Positions 1 through 9,820 of a stretch of 64,000 nucleotides of DNA are shown here, piece by piece. Under the pieces are notes generated by a model. It was not told the DNA's origin. It was given only the letters and a program-made list of their open reading frames with translations, and ran no database searches. The stretch lies in NCBI GenBank assembly GCA_946188155.1, contig CAMHUC010000006.1, positions 1 to 64,000 of the forward strand. The letters are read 5' to 3'. This DNA is from an uncultured bacterium (GTDB lineage Bacteria > Bacteroidota > Bacteroidia > Bacteroidales > Bacteroidaceae). How positions within the stretch are numbered: the first letter of the stretch is position 1; each line of letters begins with the position of its first letter. Both the position numbers and the translations under genes were made by a program.

Positions 1-21
1 ATCAGCGGTTGGAAGAGGTGA

Positions 22-706
22 TATGTCCTATACGCAAGTTTAGCGGACAGCAATAATTTCAGAACCAGGGATGCGTTCAATACGCCCGTCCGGGAACACT
101 ACAAGTTGGATGCCCAGGCACGCGCCTACATCGAGTCCTGTATCCGCGAGAATGAGCGTAAGAAGCAGGAGAACAACCGCAAGCAGTGCATCGACATGCA
201 GAAGGTGTGGGACATTCTGCGCCATGACATGGGCTATGATATCTGCTACAGCACCGTGACGGCCTATGCCCGTGAGTACAGGGCCGCTCTTGCAGGAGGC
301 GGGACGAAGGTGCATGAGTGCTTTCTACAAGCTGGAGTTCCGCTTCTGCAACGCCCGCCGCGGCAACGAGAAGGGCACCGTGGAGGAGACTGTCAAGGTG
401 CTCAGGAAGGAGGCCTTCTCCGTGCGCGACCACTTCGACAGCCTGGAGGAGGCACAGGCATACCTTGACGAGGCCTGCGAGAGGCTGAACGGCACGGGCT
501 GGGGCAAGGCCGCCGCCGAGGTCGCACGGCTGGCAAAGGAGGACTTTGCCGCCATGCGACCGTGTACGGATTACCTCGGGTGCTTCCAGCTGGTGGAGCG
601 CAAGGTGAACAACTACGTCATAAACATGAACGGCGAGTCATACAGGCTCAAAGAAACAAGGGATTTTAATCAAAAACTGCAAAAAGAATATGGAGAAAAG
701 AAATAA
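22..706 (+). pseudogene. IS21-family IstA transposase relic
   Basis: Two pieces of an IstA-like transposase lie in different frames. The first, open from about 22 to 310, carries a helix-turn-helix type segment (QKVWDILRHDMGYDI then YSTVTAYAREYR) as in the N-terminus of IstA. The second, about 314-706, has the C-terminal signature FRFCNARRGNEKGTVE and FDSLEEAQAYLDEACERLN. The central DDE catalytic core, normally well over 100 residues, is missing, and the frame changes near 290-330, so this is an internally deleted, frameshifted copy. No istB follows. A separate frame (3-53) ends in QRLEEVICPIRKFSGQQ and could be the tail of another gene; it was not identified. IstA family assignment is by motif resemblance. 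Confidence 0.75.
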
Positions 707-773
707 ATTATTAACTTTGCACCCGTAACCCGAAGGGAGTTACTTTTTAATTAGCAAAGGGGGCAATTCTCAA

Positions 774-877
774 TTCGCGCGCGCATATTACCAAATTGGT
801 TAAAAAGTTATATACAGTTTTTTGAATATAGGTTGTAACGTTGTAACATCGGCGATGTTACAACGTTACAACCTATA
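774..877. repeat. GC-box plus long palindrome (element 1)
   Basis: A run of alternating CG (around 775-785) is followed about 45 bp later by a palindrome at 827-877: 25-bp arms with a single central base. Each arm contains the 8-mer GTTGTAAC twice in tandem. A T-rich stretch follows. There is no gene between 707 and 967. The same plan (GC-alternating box, then tandem-repeat hairpin with a different sequence) recurs at 21024-21128 and 51290-51374. Confidence 0.8.
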
Positions 878-967
878 AATCGATTTTTTTTGTATACTCT
901 AAAATATCCATGGCATTGTTAAGTGCTATTTACTATGTACTGATGATGTACATCACCATCTTGAAAA

Positions 968-1768
968 CTATTTAATCTTGGAGTTACGGGTTCGGATGAT
1001 GTCAAAGAGATAGGTGAACTTGATGACGATGTTACCAAAGTTAGAACGTGCGAAATTGTCGCGCTTCGTAGCCCCATAGATATTGCCAAGACCATAGTAG
1101 TAGCGGCCTTCGACAAGAAAGTGGCCCAAGCGAGGGTGACTGAACTCAAGGCCAAGTCCTCCGGCGATGCCATAGTCGAACTTGTTCTCAACGGCCATCG
1201 TGTCCTGAGCCACGACGTCGGACACGCGGGCCGTTCTGTACTGGTAGGCTGGGTTGGGATTATCCGTAGTGCCGGGGTTAAACTCCGGCTGGCTCACATC
1301 GAAGTTGGCCACTGTTTTCTCATTGAGGAAAATGCCGAACTGAGGGCCTACCTGGAAGAAGAACTGCACTCCCCGTCGCTCCCTTCCCCAGCCCATCCGG
1401 GCGAAGAAGGGTATCTGCAAGTAATTCATCTTACGCATATATTCCAGATTCTGCGTGGGGTCGGTGTGCAGAGGCACCGGCATGTCGTCGAAGTCGAGAA
1501 TATTCTCCTTCCATCCTATCGTGGTATAGTTCAACTCTGCCACGACGGCACAGATACTGTTAAAGTACTTCTCGCTGGTGAGACGCGCCGTGAATCCAAA
1601 GGTGGGACTACCCAGCATGGATTGAGGCACCTTGGGCACGAAAGCAATACTGCTCATCGTATAGCCGCCATTGATGCCAACGGCAAAGTCAGTGCGATAT
1701 TCGCCTACTTGGGCGGTGGCAGTGATAAGTGATAAGTGATAAGTGATAAGTAATGCCGCTCTCTTCAT
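968..1768 (-). CDS. PorT-family outer-membrane beta-barrel protein
   Basis: This 266-residue protein has an N-terminal signal peptide ending near ITATAQ and then alternating short amphipathic strands with aromatic girdles, as in the PorT/outer-membrane beta-barrel family of Bacteroidetes. Typical strand segments are DFAVGINGGYT, FFQVGPQFGIFL, YGIAGGLGLEF and GNIVIKFTYLFD. It would sit in the outer membrane; PorT itself takes part in type IX secretion, but this assignment is only to the family. The gene ends an apparent two-gene unit, starting 13 bp after the LysM protein stop at 1782. Its signal peptide is encoded by a heptamer array at 1721-1755, so changes in repeat number would shift the frame. 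Confidence 0.75.
   Translation of the reverse strand: MKRAALLITYHLSLITATAQVGEYRTDFAVGINGGYTMSSIAFVPKVPQSMLGSPTFGFTARLTSEKYFNSICAVVAELNYTTIGWKENILDFDDMPVPLHTDPTQNLEYMRKMNYLQIPFFARMGWGRERRGVQFFFQVGPQFGIFLNEKTVANFDVSQPEFNPGTTDNPNPAYQYRTARVSDVVAQDTMAVENKFDYGIAGGLGLEFSHPRLGHFLVEGRYYYGLGNIYGATKRDNFARSNFGNIVIKFTYLFDIIRTRNSKIK
1721..1755 (-). repeat. Heptamer tandem repeat in signal peptide
   Basis: Four perfect copies of AGTGATA (1721-1748) and a diverged fifth copy lie immediately after the start codon of the barrel gene. They encode part of the signal peptide. Seven is not a multiple of three, so gain or loss of one unit would frameshift the protein. Confidence 0.85.
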
Positions 1769-1781
1769 GGCTCTCTGTCCG

Positions 1782-3170
1782 CTAAAAATTGATTGTTTCT
1801 ACCCTGTGGTCAGGCGTATAGTGAACAAACACCATGCTGTGGTTCTGCAGCCCCCCGTTGCCCATCCGCTCGAATGCCAGTGGTGTCTGAACAGGAGGAT
1901 AACCGAACATACCTGCGGCTCCATTGAACGACTTGCCGTACTTGTGGAGTCCCATCAGGAAGAAATAAGCATGGTCGAAGCCTGTCAGTGCGAAGCGCGG
2001 CAGTGCCTGCATCATATCGGCATGGAAATTCCAACGATACTTCTGCTCCAGACGGGCAGTGGCACTCGAAAGGGGATTGTAATGGAACACCGATGGAATA
2101 TAGGTGTTGTATTTATAAAAATTGTCAAGATGCGTACGGGTGTACATAAGCCACTCAGTATAACCGAACATGGTGATGTTCAGATTAGGCAGGTTCAACT
2201 TAAGGCCGTTAATCTTGGCAAAGGCAACCCTCAACTCCGGCGAACGGGCCGAATTGAGAATGACCACGTTCGGTTTCGACTGACTGAAGGCCTTGCCGAA
2301 TGCCTCCTCGCTCGACTTCAGGTTGGTGACACTGTACTCAATGTGCCGTCCTTCGAGCTGTCTGCGCAGGGCAAAGGTGAATGTGCCTTTCTTACTGGTT
2401 GAGTCGTTACAGTCGATGAACACGGGATGGTAGTCCTTAAAGCGTTCGAGATAACGCACGATGGTAGCATCGTTGATGTTAGTGGGCGACTGCCATACCT
2501 GGAAGATGTTCCTGTTGGTGAGCAACTGGGGTGCACTGATGGAGAAGGGTATGACGAGCCGGATGTCGTTGCTGGTGACAAAGTTGGAGAGAGCATCCAT
2601 CTGTGCCGAATAGAGGGGGCCGAAAATGATGTCGCACTTGGCCGCCGCCTTGTCGGCGAGCACGGGCGTGAGGTCGCTGCCCTCGGCAGTGTTCCAGGCA
2701 TGAACGTCGACGGAAATGCCCATCTGCTTGAGACTGTCGCAAGCCATCAGTATGCCACGGTAGTACTCCACCATCCGCCGCCCGTCGCCATTAATGTCGT
2801 GCAGGGGCAGCATCACTCCCACACGAATGGCCCGGCGGCGCACGTCGTCGGCGGCAGCCACAGGCTTTTCTGCGGAAGTCGGAGCTGTCGCCTGAGGTGC
2901 AACGGCTACGCCCTGGGTGCTATTAGGTTTTGCGAATGGTATTTTGAGGATGTCGCCCTTCTTCAGTTCGAAACCAGGCTGCTTCATTTCCGGGTTGGCC
3001 TCAATCAGATCCTCTATCGACAGGTCGTACATGCGAGCAATACCGAAAACGGTTTCCTTACGCTTCACCTGATGCAGTCCGCGTATGTTGGAATCTGTCT
3101 GACCGAATAGCGAATCAACTGCAAAAAAAACAGCCACCGACAGCACAAAATATCTTAAAATCCGTGTCAT
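1782..3170 (-). CDS. LysM-domain periplasmic binding-protein-like lipoprotein/secreted protein
   Basis: The 462-residue product starts with a signal peptide (to about residue 23), followed by one LysM peptidoglycan-binding domain at about residues 33-80 (HQVKRKETVFGIARMYDLS through KKGDILKIPF). After a proline/alanine-rich linker comes a type 1 periplasmic-binding-protein-like fold from about residue 112 (IRVGVMLPLHDINGDG, then CDIIFGPLYSAQMDAL). Such LysM/PBP-fusion proteins are common in Bacteroidales and probably bind the cell wall; a ligand cannot be named. It is upstream of, and likely co-transcribed with, the barrel gene at 968-1768. A minus-strand -7-like box (TACTTTTG) lies at 3198-3205. 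Confidence 0.8.
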   Translation of the reverse strand: MTRILRYFVLSVAVFFAVDSLFGQTDSNIRGLHQVKRKETVFGIARMYDLSIEDLIEANPEMKQPGFELKKGDILKIPFAKPNSTQGVAVAPQATAPTSAEKPVAAADDVRRRAIRVGVMLPLHDINGDGRRMVEYYRGILMACDSLKQMGISVDVHAWNTAEGSDLTPVLADKAAAKCDIIFGPLYSAQMDALSNFVTSNDIRLVIPFSISAPQLLTNRNIFQVWQSPTNINDATIVRYLERFKDYHPVFIDCNDSTSKKGTFTFALRRQLEGRHIEYSVTNLKSSEEAFGKAFSQSKPNVVILNSARSPELRVAFAKINGLKLNLPNLNITMFGYTEWLMYTRTHLDNFYKYNTYIPSVFHYNPLSSATARLEQKYRWNFHADMMQALPRFALTGFDHAYFFLMGLHKYGKSFNGAAGMFGYPPVQTPLAFERMGNGGLQNHSMVFVHYTPDHRVETINF

Positions 3171-3276
3171 AAATTCAAATTTTCGTCATTTACCGTGCAA
3201 AAGTACAATTTTTTTTTGAGTTATGGGTTATGAATTATGAATTATTTAGTATCTTTGCACATTAATACAAAAGAAA

Positions 3277-3744
3277 ATGAGCATCAAGAAGTTTTTTCTG
3301 CTGACAATAGCAGTACTTTCGGCAGCACTGGTACAGGCACAGGAAGTGACCGGCAGTGACGATACAGAGACAACAGACAACACGGAGAGCTCTGAGAATT
3401 CTGAGGGTTCTGAGGATTCTGGCGACGTGACGCTGACCAGCACGCTGGTTTTTCCCAATGCGTTCTCACCCAACCATGACAGCACCAACGACGTCTACAA
3501 GGCCAAGGAGTATAAGAACATCGAAGAGTTTCATGCCTACATCTTCAACCGCTGGGGAAAGAAGCTCTACGAGTGGGACAACCCGGCCGAGGGATGGGAC
3601 GGCACCTATAATGGGCGCGACGTGAAAGAGGGCACCTACTTCGTGCTGGTCAAAGCACGAGGTGCCGACGGTCAGGTATTTAATATCAGGAAAGACGTAA
3701 ATCTACTCAGAGGATTTTCTGAGAACACAACAACTTCGGAATAG
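3277..3744 (+). CDS. Small CHU_C/gliding-motility-type C-terminal domain protein
   Basis: The 155-residue secreted protein has a signal peptide (cleavage near VQAQ), a low-complexity acidic Ser/Glu linker of about 30 residues encoded by short repeats, and then a domain like the gliding-motility-associated C-terminal (CHU_C, type B type-IX-secretion) module: FPNAFSPNHDSTNDVYK, FNRWGKKLYEWDNP and GWDGTYNGRDVKEGTYFVLV. That module usually closes a large adhesin; here it makes up almost the whole protein. A TATCTTTG -7 box is at 3250-3257. The module is thought to direct export by the type IX system; what this short form does is unknown. Confidence 0.8.
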   Translation: MSIKKFFLLTIAVLSAALVQAQEVTGSDDTETTDNTESSENSEGSEDSGDVTLTSTLVFPNAFSPNHDSTNDVYKAKEYKNIEEFHAYIFNRWGKKLYEWDNPAEGWDGTYNGRDVKEGTYFVLVKARGADGQVFNIRKDVNLLRGFSENTTTSE

Positions 3745-3849
3745 TTTACAGTTTAAGGTTTACAGTTTACAGTTTATAGTTTACAGTTTATAGCTTACAG
3801 TTTATAGTTTACAGTTTAAGGTTTACAGTTTACAGTTTATAGTTTAGAG
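3745..3849. repeat. Fifteen-unit heptamer array before uvrA
   Basis: Fifteen consecutive 7-bp units, mostly TTTACAG or TTTATAG with a few TTTAAGG variants, fill the whole space between the CHU_C-like gene and uvrA. The last unit ends on the G of the uvrA GTG start codon. Confidence 0.9.
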
Positions 3850-6719
3850 TGAAGAGGGAAGACGATAAGATTAATGTATACGGCGCGCGCGTACATAATT
3901 TAAAGAATATAGATGTAGAGATTCCGCGCAACTCACTGACAGTCATCACAGGGCTTAGTGGCTCCGGCAAGTCATCACTGGCATTCGACACCATCTTCGC
4001 CGAAGGCCAGCGTCGCTACATCGAGACGTTCTCGGCCTACGCCCGCAATTTTCTTGGCGGCATGGAGCGTCCTGATGTCGACAAGATTACAGGTCTCTCG
4101 CCAGTAATCAGCATTGAACAGAAGACCACCAACCGTAATCCCCGCTCCACCGTAGGCACCACTACCGAGGTTTACGACTATATGCGCCTGCTTTTTGCCC
4201 GTGCCGGAAAAGCATACAGCTACGCCACCGGCGAGGAGATGGTGAAATATACCGAAGAGAAAGTCCTGGAAATGATTCTCCACGACTACGATGGAAAGAA
4301 GATCTTCATCCTGGCTCCTCTGGTACGCAGCCGAAAGGGCCACTATCGGGAGCTGTTTGAGTCGATGCGCCGCAAGGGGTACCTGAACATCCGCGTCGAC
4401 GGAGAACTGAAGGAAATCGTGCGCGGCATGAAGGTAGACCGCTACAAGAACCACAACATCGAGGTGGTCATAGACAAGCTCCAGGTCAGTGCCAAGGACA
4501 GCACGCGCCTGAAGAAATCGGTAGAGATAGCCATGAAGCAGGGCGAGGGTCTCATCATGATCCTCGACAAGGAGAGCGGTGCTATCAAGCACTTCTCCAA
4601 GCGGCTGATGTGCCCCACCACCGGCATCAGCTACAGCGACCCTGCCCCCAACAATTTCTCGTTTAACTCGCCGATGGGTGCCTGTCCCCGCTGTAAGGGC
4701 CTGGGAGTCATCAATGAGATAGACATGAAGAAGGTAATCCCCGACCCGAAGCTGACCATTCACGAAGGGGGCATCCTGCCTTTGGGAAAATATAAGAACC
4801 AGATGATATTCTGGCAGATAGACGCCCTGCTGAAGAACCACGACTGCGACCTGAAGACCCCGATAGCCGATATTCCCGAGGAGGCGATGAACGAGATTCT
4901 CTACGGGTCGCTGGAGAACGTACGCATCGACAAAGAGCTGGTTCACACCTCGAGCGACTATTTCGTAAGCTTTGACGGCATCATCAAATACCTGCGCAAC
5001 GTGATGGACAACGATGACTCGACCGCCGGTCAGCGATGGGCAGACCAGTTCTTGGCCGAATGCGAATGCCCTGAGTGCCACGGGCAACGCCTGAACCGTG
5101 AGGCGCTATCCTACCGCATCTGGGACAAGAACATCTCCGAACTGGCATCGATGGACATTCAGGAACTGTACGAATGGCTCGGCCAAGTGGAGGAGCATCT
5201 CGACAGTCAGCAGCAGCAGATAGCACACGAGATTCTAAAGGAAATCCGCACCCGTCTGAACTTCCTGCTCGAAGTAGGCCTTGACTACCTGGCCCTCAAC
5301 CGGCAGTCAGCCAGTCTCTCGGGTGGAGAGAGCCAGCGCATACGTCTGGCCACGCAGATTGGTTCTCAGCTGGTGAACGTGCTCTACATCCTCGACGAGC
5401 CAAGCATCGGACTGCACCAGCGCGACAACGAGCGGCTCATCAAGTCGCTCAAGGAACTGCGCGACCTGGGGAACACCGTCATCGTGGTGGAGCACGACCA
5501 GGACATGATGCTCAGTGCCGACTACATCGTGGACATCGGCCCACGGGCAGGACGGAAAGGCGGAGAGGTGGTATTCCAGGGCACGCCTGCAGAGTTGCTG
5601 AAGGCAGACACACTCACGGCGAAATATTTAAGAGGAGAGTATCAAGAGGCAAGAGGTGAGAGGATAGCAGCAGCCACCACCGCACAAGACATTTCTCCCA
5701 CCTCTAACCCCTCACCCCACACCTCTAAGAAACTGATTCTCCACGGTGCGACAGGCAACAACCTGAAGCACGTCGACGTGGAGTTCCCGCTGGGCAAGCT
5801 TATCCTCGTCACCGGAGTCAGCGGCAGCGGCAAGTCGACCCTTATCAACGAGACACTGCAGCCCATCCTGTCGCAGCACTTCTACCACTCGCTCAAGCGG
5901 CCAATGCCCTACGACAGAATCGAGGGGCTGGAGCTGATTGACAAGGTGGTCACCGTTGACCAGTCACCCCTGGGGCGCACCCCTCGCTCTAACCCAGCCA
6001 CCTACACCGGCGTGTTCTCCGACATACGCAGCCTCTTCGTCAACCTGCCCGAAGCCAAGATCAGAGGCTACAAGCCCGGTCGTTTCTCATTCAACGTGAA
6101 GGGCGGGCGCTGTGAGACGTGCGGCGGCAATGGCTACAAGACCATCGAGATGAACTTCCTGCCCGACATCCAGGTGCCGTGCGAAGAGTGTCACGGCAAG
6201 CGCTACAACCGTGAAACCCTCGAAGTGCGCTTCAAGGGCAAGTCGATTGCCGACGTGCTCGACATGACCATCAATCAGGCAGTAGAATTCTTTGAGAACG
6301 TGCCCGACATACTCCGTAAAATAAAAACCATTCAGGACGTAGGGCTTGGCTACATCAAGCTCGGCCAGCCCTCCACCACCCTTTCGGGCGGTGAGAGCCA
6401 GCGCGTGAAACTAGCCACCGAACTGTCGAAGAAGGACACGGGCAAGACCCTCTATATCCTCGACGAACCTACCACCGGTCTGCATTTCGAGGACATCCGC
6501 ATCCTGATGGACGTACTGCAGAAACTGGTTGACAGGGGAAACACCGTGATTATTATCGAGCACAACCTTGACGTGATCAAACAGGCAGACTGGATTATAG
6601 ACATGGGGCCGGAAGGCGGCAGAAAGGGAGGCCAAGTGCTTACGACGGGAACTCCTCAGGAAGTTGCAAAAAGCGAGAAAGGCTACACCCCTATATTCCT
6701 CCGCAAGATGTTCGAATAA
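3849..6719 (+). CDS. uvrA: Excinuclease ABC subunit A
   Basis: UvrA is the damage-recognition ATPase of nucleotide excision repair, acting as a dimer with UvrB. The 956-residue product has the full double ABC plan: Walker A GLSGSGKS at 35-42, first zinc-finger region (CPTTG... CPRCKGLG), ABC signature [12 protein letters not shown], second Walker [11 protein letters not shown], second zinc module ([10 protein letters not shown] ... [10 protein letters not shown]) and second signature [12 protein letters not shown] with LDEPTTGL. The start is GTG; an in-frame TAG lies 9 bp upstream, within the heptamer array. A linker near residues 598-630 (QEARGERI ... [10 protein letters not shown]) is low in similarity to other UvrA and is encoded by DNA with G-rich and C-rich complementary runs, looking like an in-frame repeat insertion. 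Confidence 0.97.
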   Translation: MKREDDKINVYGARVHNLKNIDVEIPRNSLTVITGLSGSGKSSLAFDTIFAEGQRRYIETFSAYARNFLGGMERPDVDKITGLSPVISIEQKTTNRNPRSTVGTTTEVYDYMRLLFARAGKAYSYATGEEMVKYTEEKVLEMILHDYDGKKIFILAPLVRSRKGHYRELFESMRRKGYLNIRVDGELKEIVRGMKVDRYKNHNIEVVIDKLQVSAKDSTRLKKSVEIAMKQGEGLIMILDKESGAIKHFSKRLMCPTTGISYSDPAPNNFSFNSPMGACPRCKGLGVINEIDMKKVIPDPKLTIHEGGILPLGKYKNQMIFWQIDALLKNHDCDLKTPIADIPEEAMNEILYGSLENVRIDKELVHTSSDYFVSFDGIIKYLRNVMDNDDSTAGQRWADQFLAECECPECHGQRLNREALSYRIWDKNISELASMDIQELYEWLGQVEEHLDSQQQQIAHEILKEIRTRLNFLLEVGLDYLALNRQSASLSGGESQRIRLATQIGSQLVNVLYILDEPSIGLHQRDNERLIKSLKELRDLGNTVIVVEHDQDMMLSADYIVDIGPRAGRKGGEVVFQGTPAELLKADTLTAKYLRGEYQEARGERIAAATTAQDISPTSNPSPHTSKKLILHGATGNNLKHVDVEFPLGKLILVTGVSGSGKSTLINETLQPILSQHFYHSLKRPMPYDRIEGLELIDKVVTVDQSPLGRTPRSNPATYTGVFSDIRSLFVNLPEAKIRGYKPGRFSFNVKGGRCETCGGNGYKTIEMNFLPDIQVPCEECHGKRYNRETLEVRFKGKSIADVLDMTINQAVEFFENVPDILRKIKTIQDVGLGYIKLGQPSTTLSGGESQRVKLATELSKKDTGKTLYILDEPTTGLHFEDIRILMDVLQKLVDRGNTVIIIEHNLDVIKQADWIIDMGPEGGRKGGQVLTTGTPQEVAKSEKGYTPIFLRKMFE

Positions 6720-6817
6720 AGAACAATAGTGTTCGAATGTGAACTATAGAGGCTTGCTATTGGCATTTTTCCCGAATAAATAGATTTTTATTCAGAAAAT
6801 ATGCCGAAATTTGCATT

Positions 6818-7732
6818 ATGAATCATGACCTAAATATCACTAAGCCATACATTGGGCTCACCGAACACAACTACCAACAATTGGATTACTCTGATGGTGA
6901 ACTTGTCATCATCAACCGCTTGATATACACACCACGTATGCACTCCACACAGTCGGAGAAAGCATTCATCGGCTTTTGCCGACAGGGGGCCATGTCGTTC
7001 GAGATGGACGGCGAGGAGTACACCCTAAACGAGGATGAGGTTTTTATTGGCTATCCCAATGCCATCTACAGCCACTACGAAATGAGTAGTCAGCTGGACT
7101 GCCACCTCATCTGCATCTCCAAGTCGCTACTGCTGGAACTACTCTACCCCAACCAAGGCATCTGGAACAAGACGCTCTACCTGAAGCACCACCACATCAT
7201 CCACCTGACTCCCGACAACAAGATTATTCTCGACCACCTGCACGCCTTGCTGATGCACAACCTGAGAAAGGATAAGCCTATCTTCCAGAAGGAGATTATC
7301 CACAATATCATTCAGTCGGTCATCTATGAACTCTGCCAGACACTTGTCGTCTCTTCACAAGAGGAGAACTCCAAGGAGACCAACCAAAAGAAGATACTCT
7401 TCGACCGTTTCATCTCACTGCTCTCGAATAACGACATCAAGAAGCATCCTCTGTCCTACTACGCTGACATCCTCTGCGTATCATCACGCTATCTGACGAT
7501 GGTATGCCGCGAGGTGAGCGGCAAGACGGCTTACGACTGGATCAGGGAATACGTACAGAACGACGTGCGCTACTATCTGCTTCACACCAACCTGACCATC
7601 AAGGAGATAGCCATCAAGCTTGGTTTCTGCAACCTGTCCTTCTTCGGGAAGTATGTCCGTGAGAACTTCGGAAAGTCGCCTTCTGACTTCCGCCGCGAGA
7701 TACAAGAAAAAAACAATGGTGCCGAGGACTAA
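6818..7732 (+). CDS. AraC-family transcriptional regulator
   Basis: The 304-residue protein has an N-terminal cupin-like sensing half (GAMSFEMDGEEYTLNEDEVF, about residues 50-75) and a C-terminal AraC double helix-turn-helix: PLSYYADILCVSSRYLTMVC for the first and TIKEIAIKLGFCNLSFFGKY followed by GKSPSDFRRE for the second. It is a stand-alone unit between uvrA and convergent genes. The target is unknown; the neighbouring sugar transporter on the opposite strand is one possibility. Its last codons form one arm of a hairpin that works as terminator for the opposite strand (7713-7748). Confidence 0.92.
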   Translation: MNHDLNITKPYIGLTEHNYQQLDYSDGELVIINRLIYTPRMHSTQSEKAFIGFCRQGAMSFEMDGEEYTLNEDEVFIGYPNAIYSHYEMSSQLDCHLICISKSLLLELLYPNQGIWNKTLYLKHHHIIHLTPDNKIILDHLHALLMHNLRKDKPIFQKEIIHNIIQSVIYELCQTLVVSSQEENSKETNQKKILFDRFISLLSNNDIKKHPLSYYADILCVSSRYLTMVCREVSGKTAYDWIREYVQNDVRYYLLHTNLTIKEIAIKLGFCNLSFFGKYVRENFGKSPSDFRREIQEKNNGAED

Positions 7733-7748
7733 TCCCCGGCACCATTGT
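7713..7748 (-). terminator. Rho-independent terminator overlapping araC 3' end
   Basis: A perfect 12-bp stem (7713-7724 with 7737-7748, 12-nt loop) is followed on the minus strand by a run of T's. It sits just beyond the minus-strand gene ending at 7772 and inside the last codons of the AraC gene. Confidence 0.85.
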
Positions 7749-7771
7749 CTATCATACAGCAAGCCACCCAC

Positions 7772-8281
7772 TTACTCGTAGTATTCGAAGGAGCGCGTCT
7801 GAACCATTTCCTGCCCCATGATACTGGTCTTGCGGCTGGTCCAGTTGCCCTTATCATCGTATTTGTAGTCGGTATAGGCCGTCTCCATGGATTGTCCTGC
7901 CACGTTGATCTCGTCGGAAGTGTTCTCGCCCTTCTCATTGTATTTATGGGTGACGGTCATGGGCTGGCCCATCATCTCCATCGACTGGCTCTTCACACGG
8001 CCATTCTCCCAGGTGTATTTCACCTCCATCTGCTGTCCGCGGACTTCAACCTTGGCCGACTTGATGTAGCCGTCGGCATCGTAGACGATGTCGGTGGTGC
8101 CATTCTGCTCCATCTTTCCCTCCTGACTGAAGGTGATAGTCTGCTCCTGCCCCATCGTGTTCGTTGTCATTTTCTTCACGGCGCCCTTGGCATCGTTGGC
8201 CGCTAGGTCGTGATACTTGGTCTGTGCCTCGATGCCCACTGCTACAGCAAGCATCATCATCATCATAAAAATCTTTTTCAT
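7772..8281 (-). CDS. Secreted protein with YD-like repeats, function unknown
   Basis: The chosen start gives a signal peptide MKKIFMMMMM... ending near IEAQ; a longer in-frame start nine codons upstream would spoil it. The mature part is built from short beta-hairpin units related to each other, such as DIVYDADGYIKSAKVE, VTHKYNEKGENTSDEI and DYKYDDKGNWTSRKTS, which resemble single RHS/YD repeats, with repeated MGQ(E/P)M motifs. It follows the MFS transporter by 28 bp and probably shares its transcript. No catalytic residues are recognisable; similar short secreted proteins are widespread in Bacteroidales. Confidence 0.7.
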   Translation of the reverse strand: MKKIFMMMMMLAVAVGIEAQTKYHDLAANDAKGAVKKMTTNTMGQEQTITFSQEGKMEQNGTTDIVYDADGYIKSAKVEVRGQQMEVKYTWENGRVKSQSMEMMGQPMTVTHKYNEKGENTSDEINVAGQSMETAYTDYKYDDKGNWTSRKTSIMGQEMVQTRSFEYYE

Positions 8282-8309
8282 AATTCTACTTGTTTTATGG
8301 TTTGACAAT

Positions 8310-9779
8310 TTATTTGCGATTCTTCCAGAGCTGCGTCATGTCCTCAAGCGTCTTACCCTTAGTCTCGGGTACAAGCTTCCATACAAACAGGGCTGCTATG
8401 ACGCAGATGATACCATACAGGCCGTAAGTGAACCAGTGGCCGAAGTCGTCGCCCTCAGTGAGGTGCATGTTGAACATAGGCACGAACGAAGAGCTGACGA
8501 TGAAGTTCGAGATCCACTGGAAAGCCACTGCGATAGCTACGGCTGCGCCTCGGATAGTGTTGGGGAAGATCTCTGCGATAAGCACCCAGCAGATGGGCCC
8601 CCATGAGAACATGAACGAGGCAGAATAGATGAGCAGCGATGCCGCCGTGAAGAACTCCAGGCCTCCGTGCCCGAAGGTGAGTGCCACGCCACAGGCTCCA
8701 ATGGCCATTCCCAGCGATCCGTAGATGAGCAGCGGCTTTCGCCCCCACTTCTCGACGGTGAAGATGGCCACAAGGGTAAAGAGAATATTGATGACACCCA
8801 TGAATACAGTGATGATCATGGGGTTCTCCATGCCCATGTCGCCGAAGATGCGCGGAGCATAGTAGAGCACGGCGTTGATGCCCACACCCTGCTGGAACAC
8901 GCTGAGCATGATGCCGATGAAGATACACATCGCGCCATAGGTCATCAGCGGCTCGGTCTTGACAATCATGGTGTCCTTGATGTCCTGCAGAATCTGTGCC
9001 GCCTTGCCCGAACCATTAATCTTCGAAAGGATGCCCAGTGCCTTCTGGTCTTGTCCGACGCTGACAAGATAGCGCGGCGTCTCAGGCACGAAGCAGATGA
9101 GCAGTGAGAAGAGTCCTGCCGGCACGGCCTCGGAGCCGAACATATAGCGCCAGCCCGTAGTGACCGTCCACTGCGCAGCGGGATTGATGGCAGCAATGCC
9201 CTTGCCCATCTCCTCGACAACCGGCTGGATATGGTCGCCCAGGATGAAGAAATTGACGAAGTAGACCACCAACTGTCCGAAGATGATGGCGAACTGGTTC
9301 CACGACACGAGCATACCCCGGATGTTCGACGGTGCCACCTCGCCGATATACATTGGGCAGATGGCAGAGGCCAGTCCCACGCCAACACCGCCGATGACGC
9401 GGTAGACGTTGAACATGATCAGCAGCGAATAGGTCGGCTCACCGTATGTGAAAAACAAGAACTCGGGACTCATCGATCCCAGTGCCGATACGAAGAACAG
9501 GATGCCGGCCACGATGAGCGACTTCTTGCGCCCCAGGTTGGTGGCCAGAAATCCGGAGAGCGCCGAGCCGATGATACAGCCGATGAGTGCCGATGCCGAA
9601 GTGAAGCCGTGCCACCCGTCGGTGTAAGTGAAATCCTTCGCTTCCATGAAAAACGCCTGGAGCCCCTTCTCGGCTCCTGAGATGACGGCCGTGTCGTAGC
9701 CGAAGAGCAAGCCGCCAAGTACGGCGACCATAACGATACTGATGAGGTAGGCCTTGCTACCCTGTTCTGAATGTTGCAT
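8310..9779 (-). CDS. MFS sugar:proton symporter (XylE-like sugar porter)
   Basis: This 489-residue inner-membrane protein has 12 predicted hydrophobic segments and the sugar-porter signatures: GGLLFGYDTAVISGA in helix 1, NLGRKKSLI, RVIGGVGVGLASAICPMYIGE, PETPRYLV, QQGVGINAVLYYAPRIF and PETKGKTLEDM near the C-terminus. It should import a monosaccharide, for example xylose, glucose or arabinose; substrate cannot be read from sequence. The start MQHSEQG is preferred over one 24 codons upstream because the promoter lies between (9821-9852). The divergent sensor gene at 9950 and the downstream GH31 enzyme suggest a sugar-use locus. Confidence 0.9.
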   Translation of the reverse strand: MQHSEQGSKAYLISIVMVAVLGGLLFGYDTAVISGAEKGLQAFFMEAKDFTYTDGWHGFTSASALIGCIIGSALSGFLATNLGRKKSLIVAGILFFVSALGSMSPEFLFFTYGEPTYSLLIMFNVYRVIGGVGVGLASAICPMYIGEVAPSNIRGMLVSWNQFAIIFGQLVVYFVNFFILGDHIQPVVEEMGKGIAAINPAAQWTVTTGWRYMFGSEAVPAGLFSLLICFVPETPRYLVSVGQDQKALGILSKINGSGKAAQILQDIKDTMIVKTEPLMTYGAMCIFIGIMLSVFQQGVGINAVLYYAPRIFGDMGMENPMIITVFMGVINILFTLVAIFTVEKWGRKPLLIYGSLGMAIGACGVALTFGHGGLEFFTAASLLIYSASFMFSWGPICWVLIAEIFPNTIRGAAVAIAVAFQWISNFIVSSSFVPMFNMHLTEGDDFGHWFTYGLYGIICVIAALFVWKLVPETKGKTLEDMTQLWKNRK

Positions 9780-9820
9780 AATCTTATTAGTTATCTTGTT
9801 GCTGTCAAATAATATCTGCG

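Noticed and set aside
3975..5087. 370-codon open frame antisense to uvrA
   Set aside because: It overlaps the well-supported uvrA reading frame and resembles no family.
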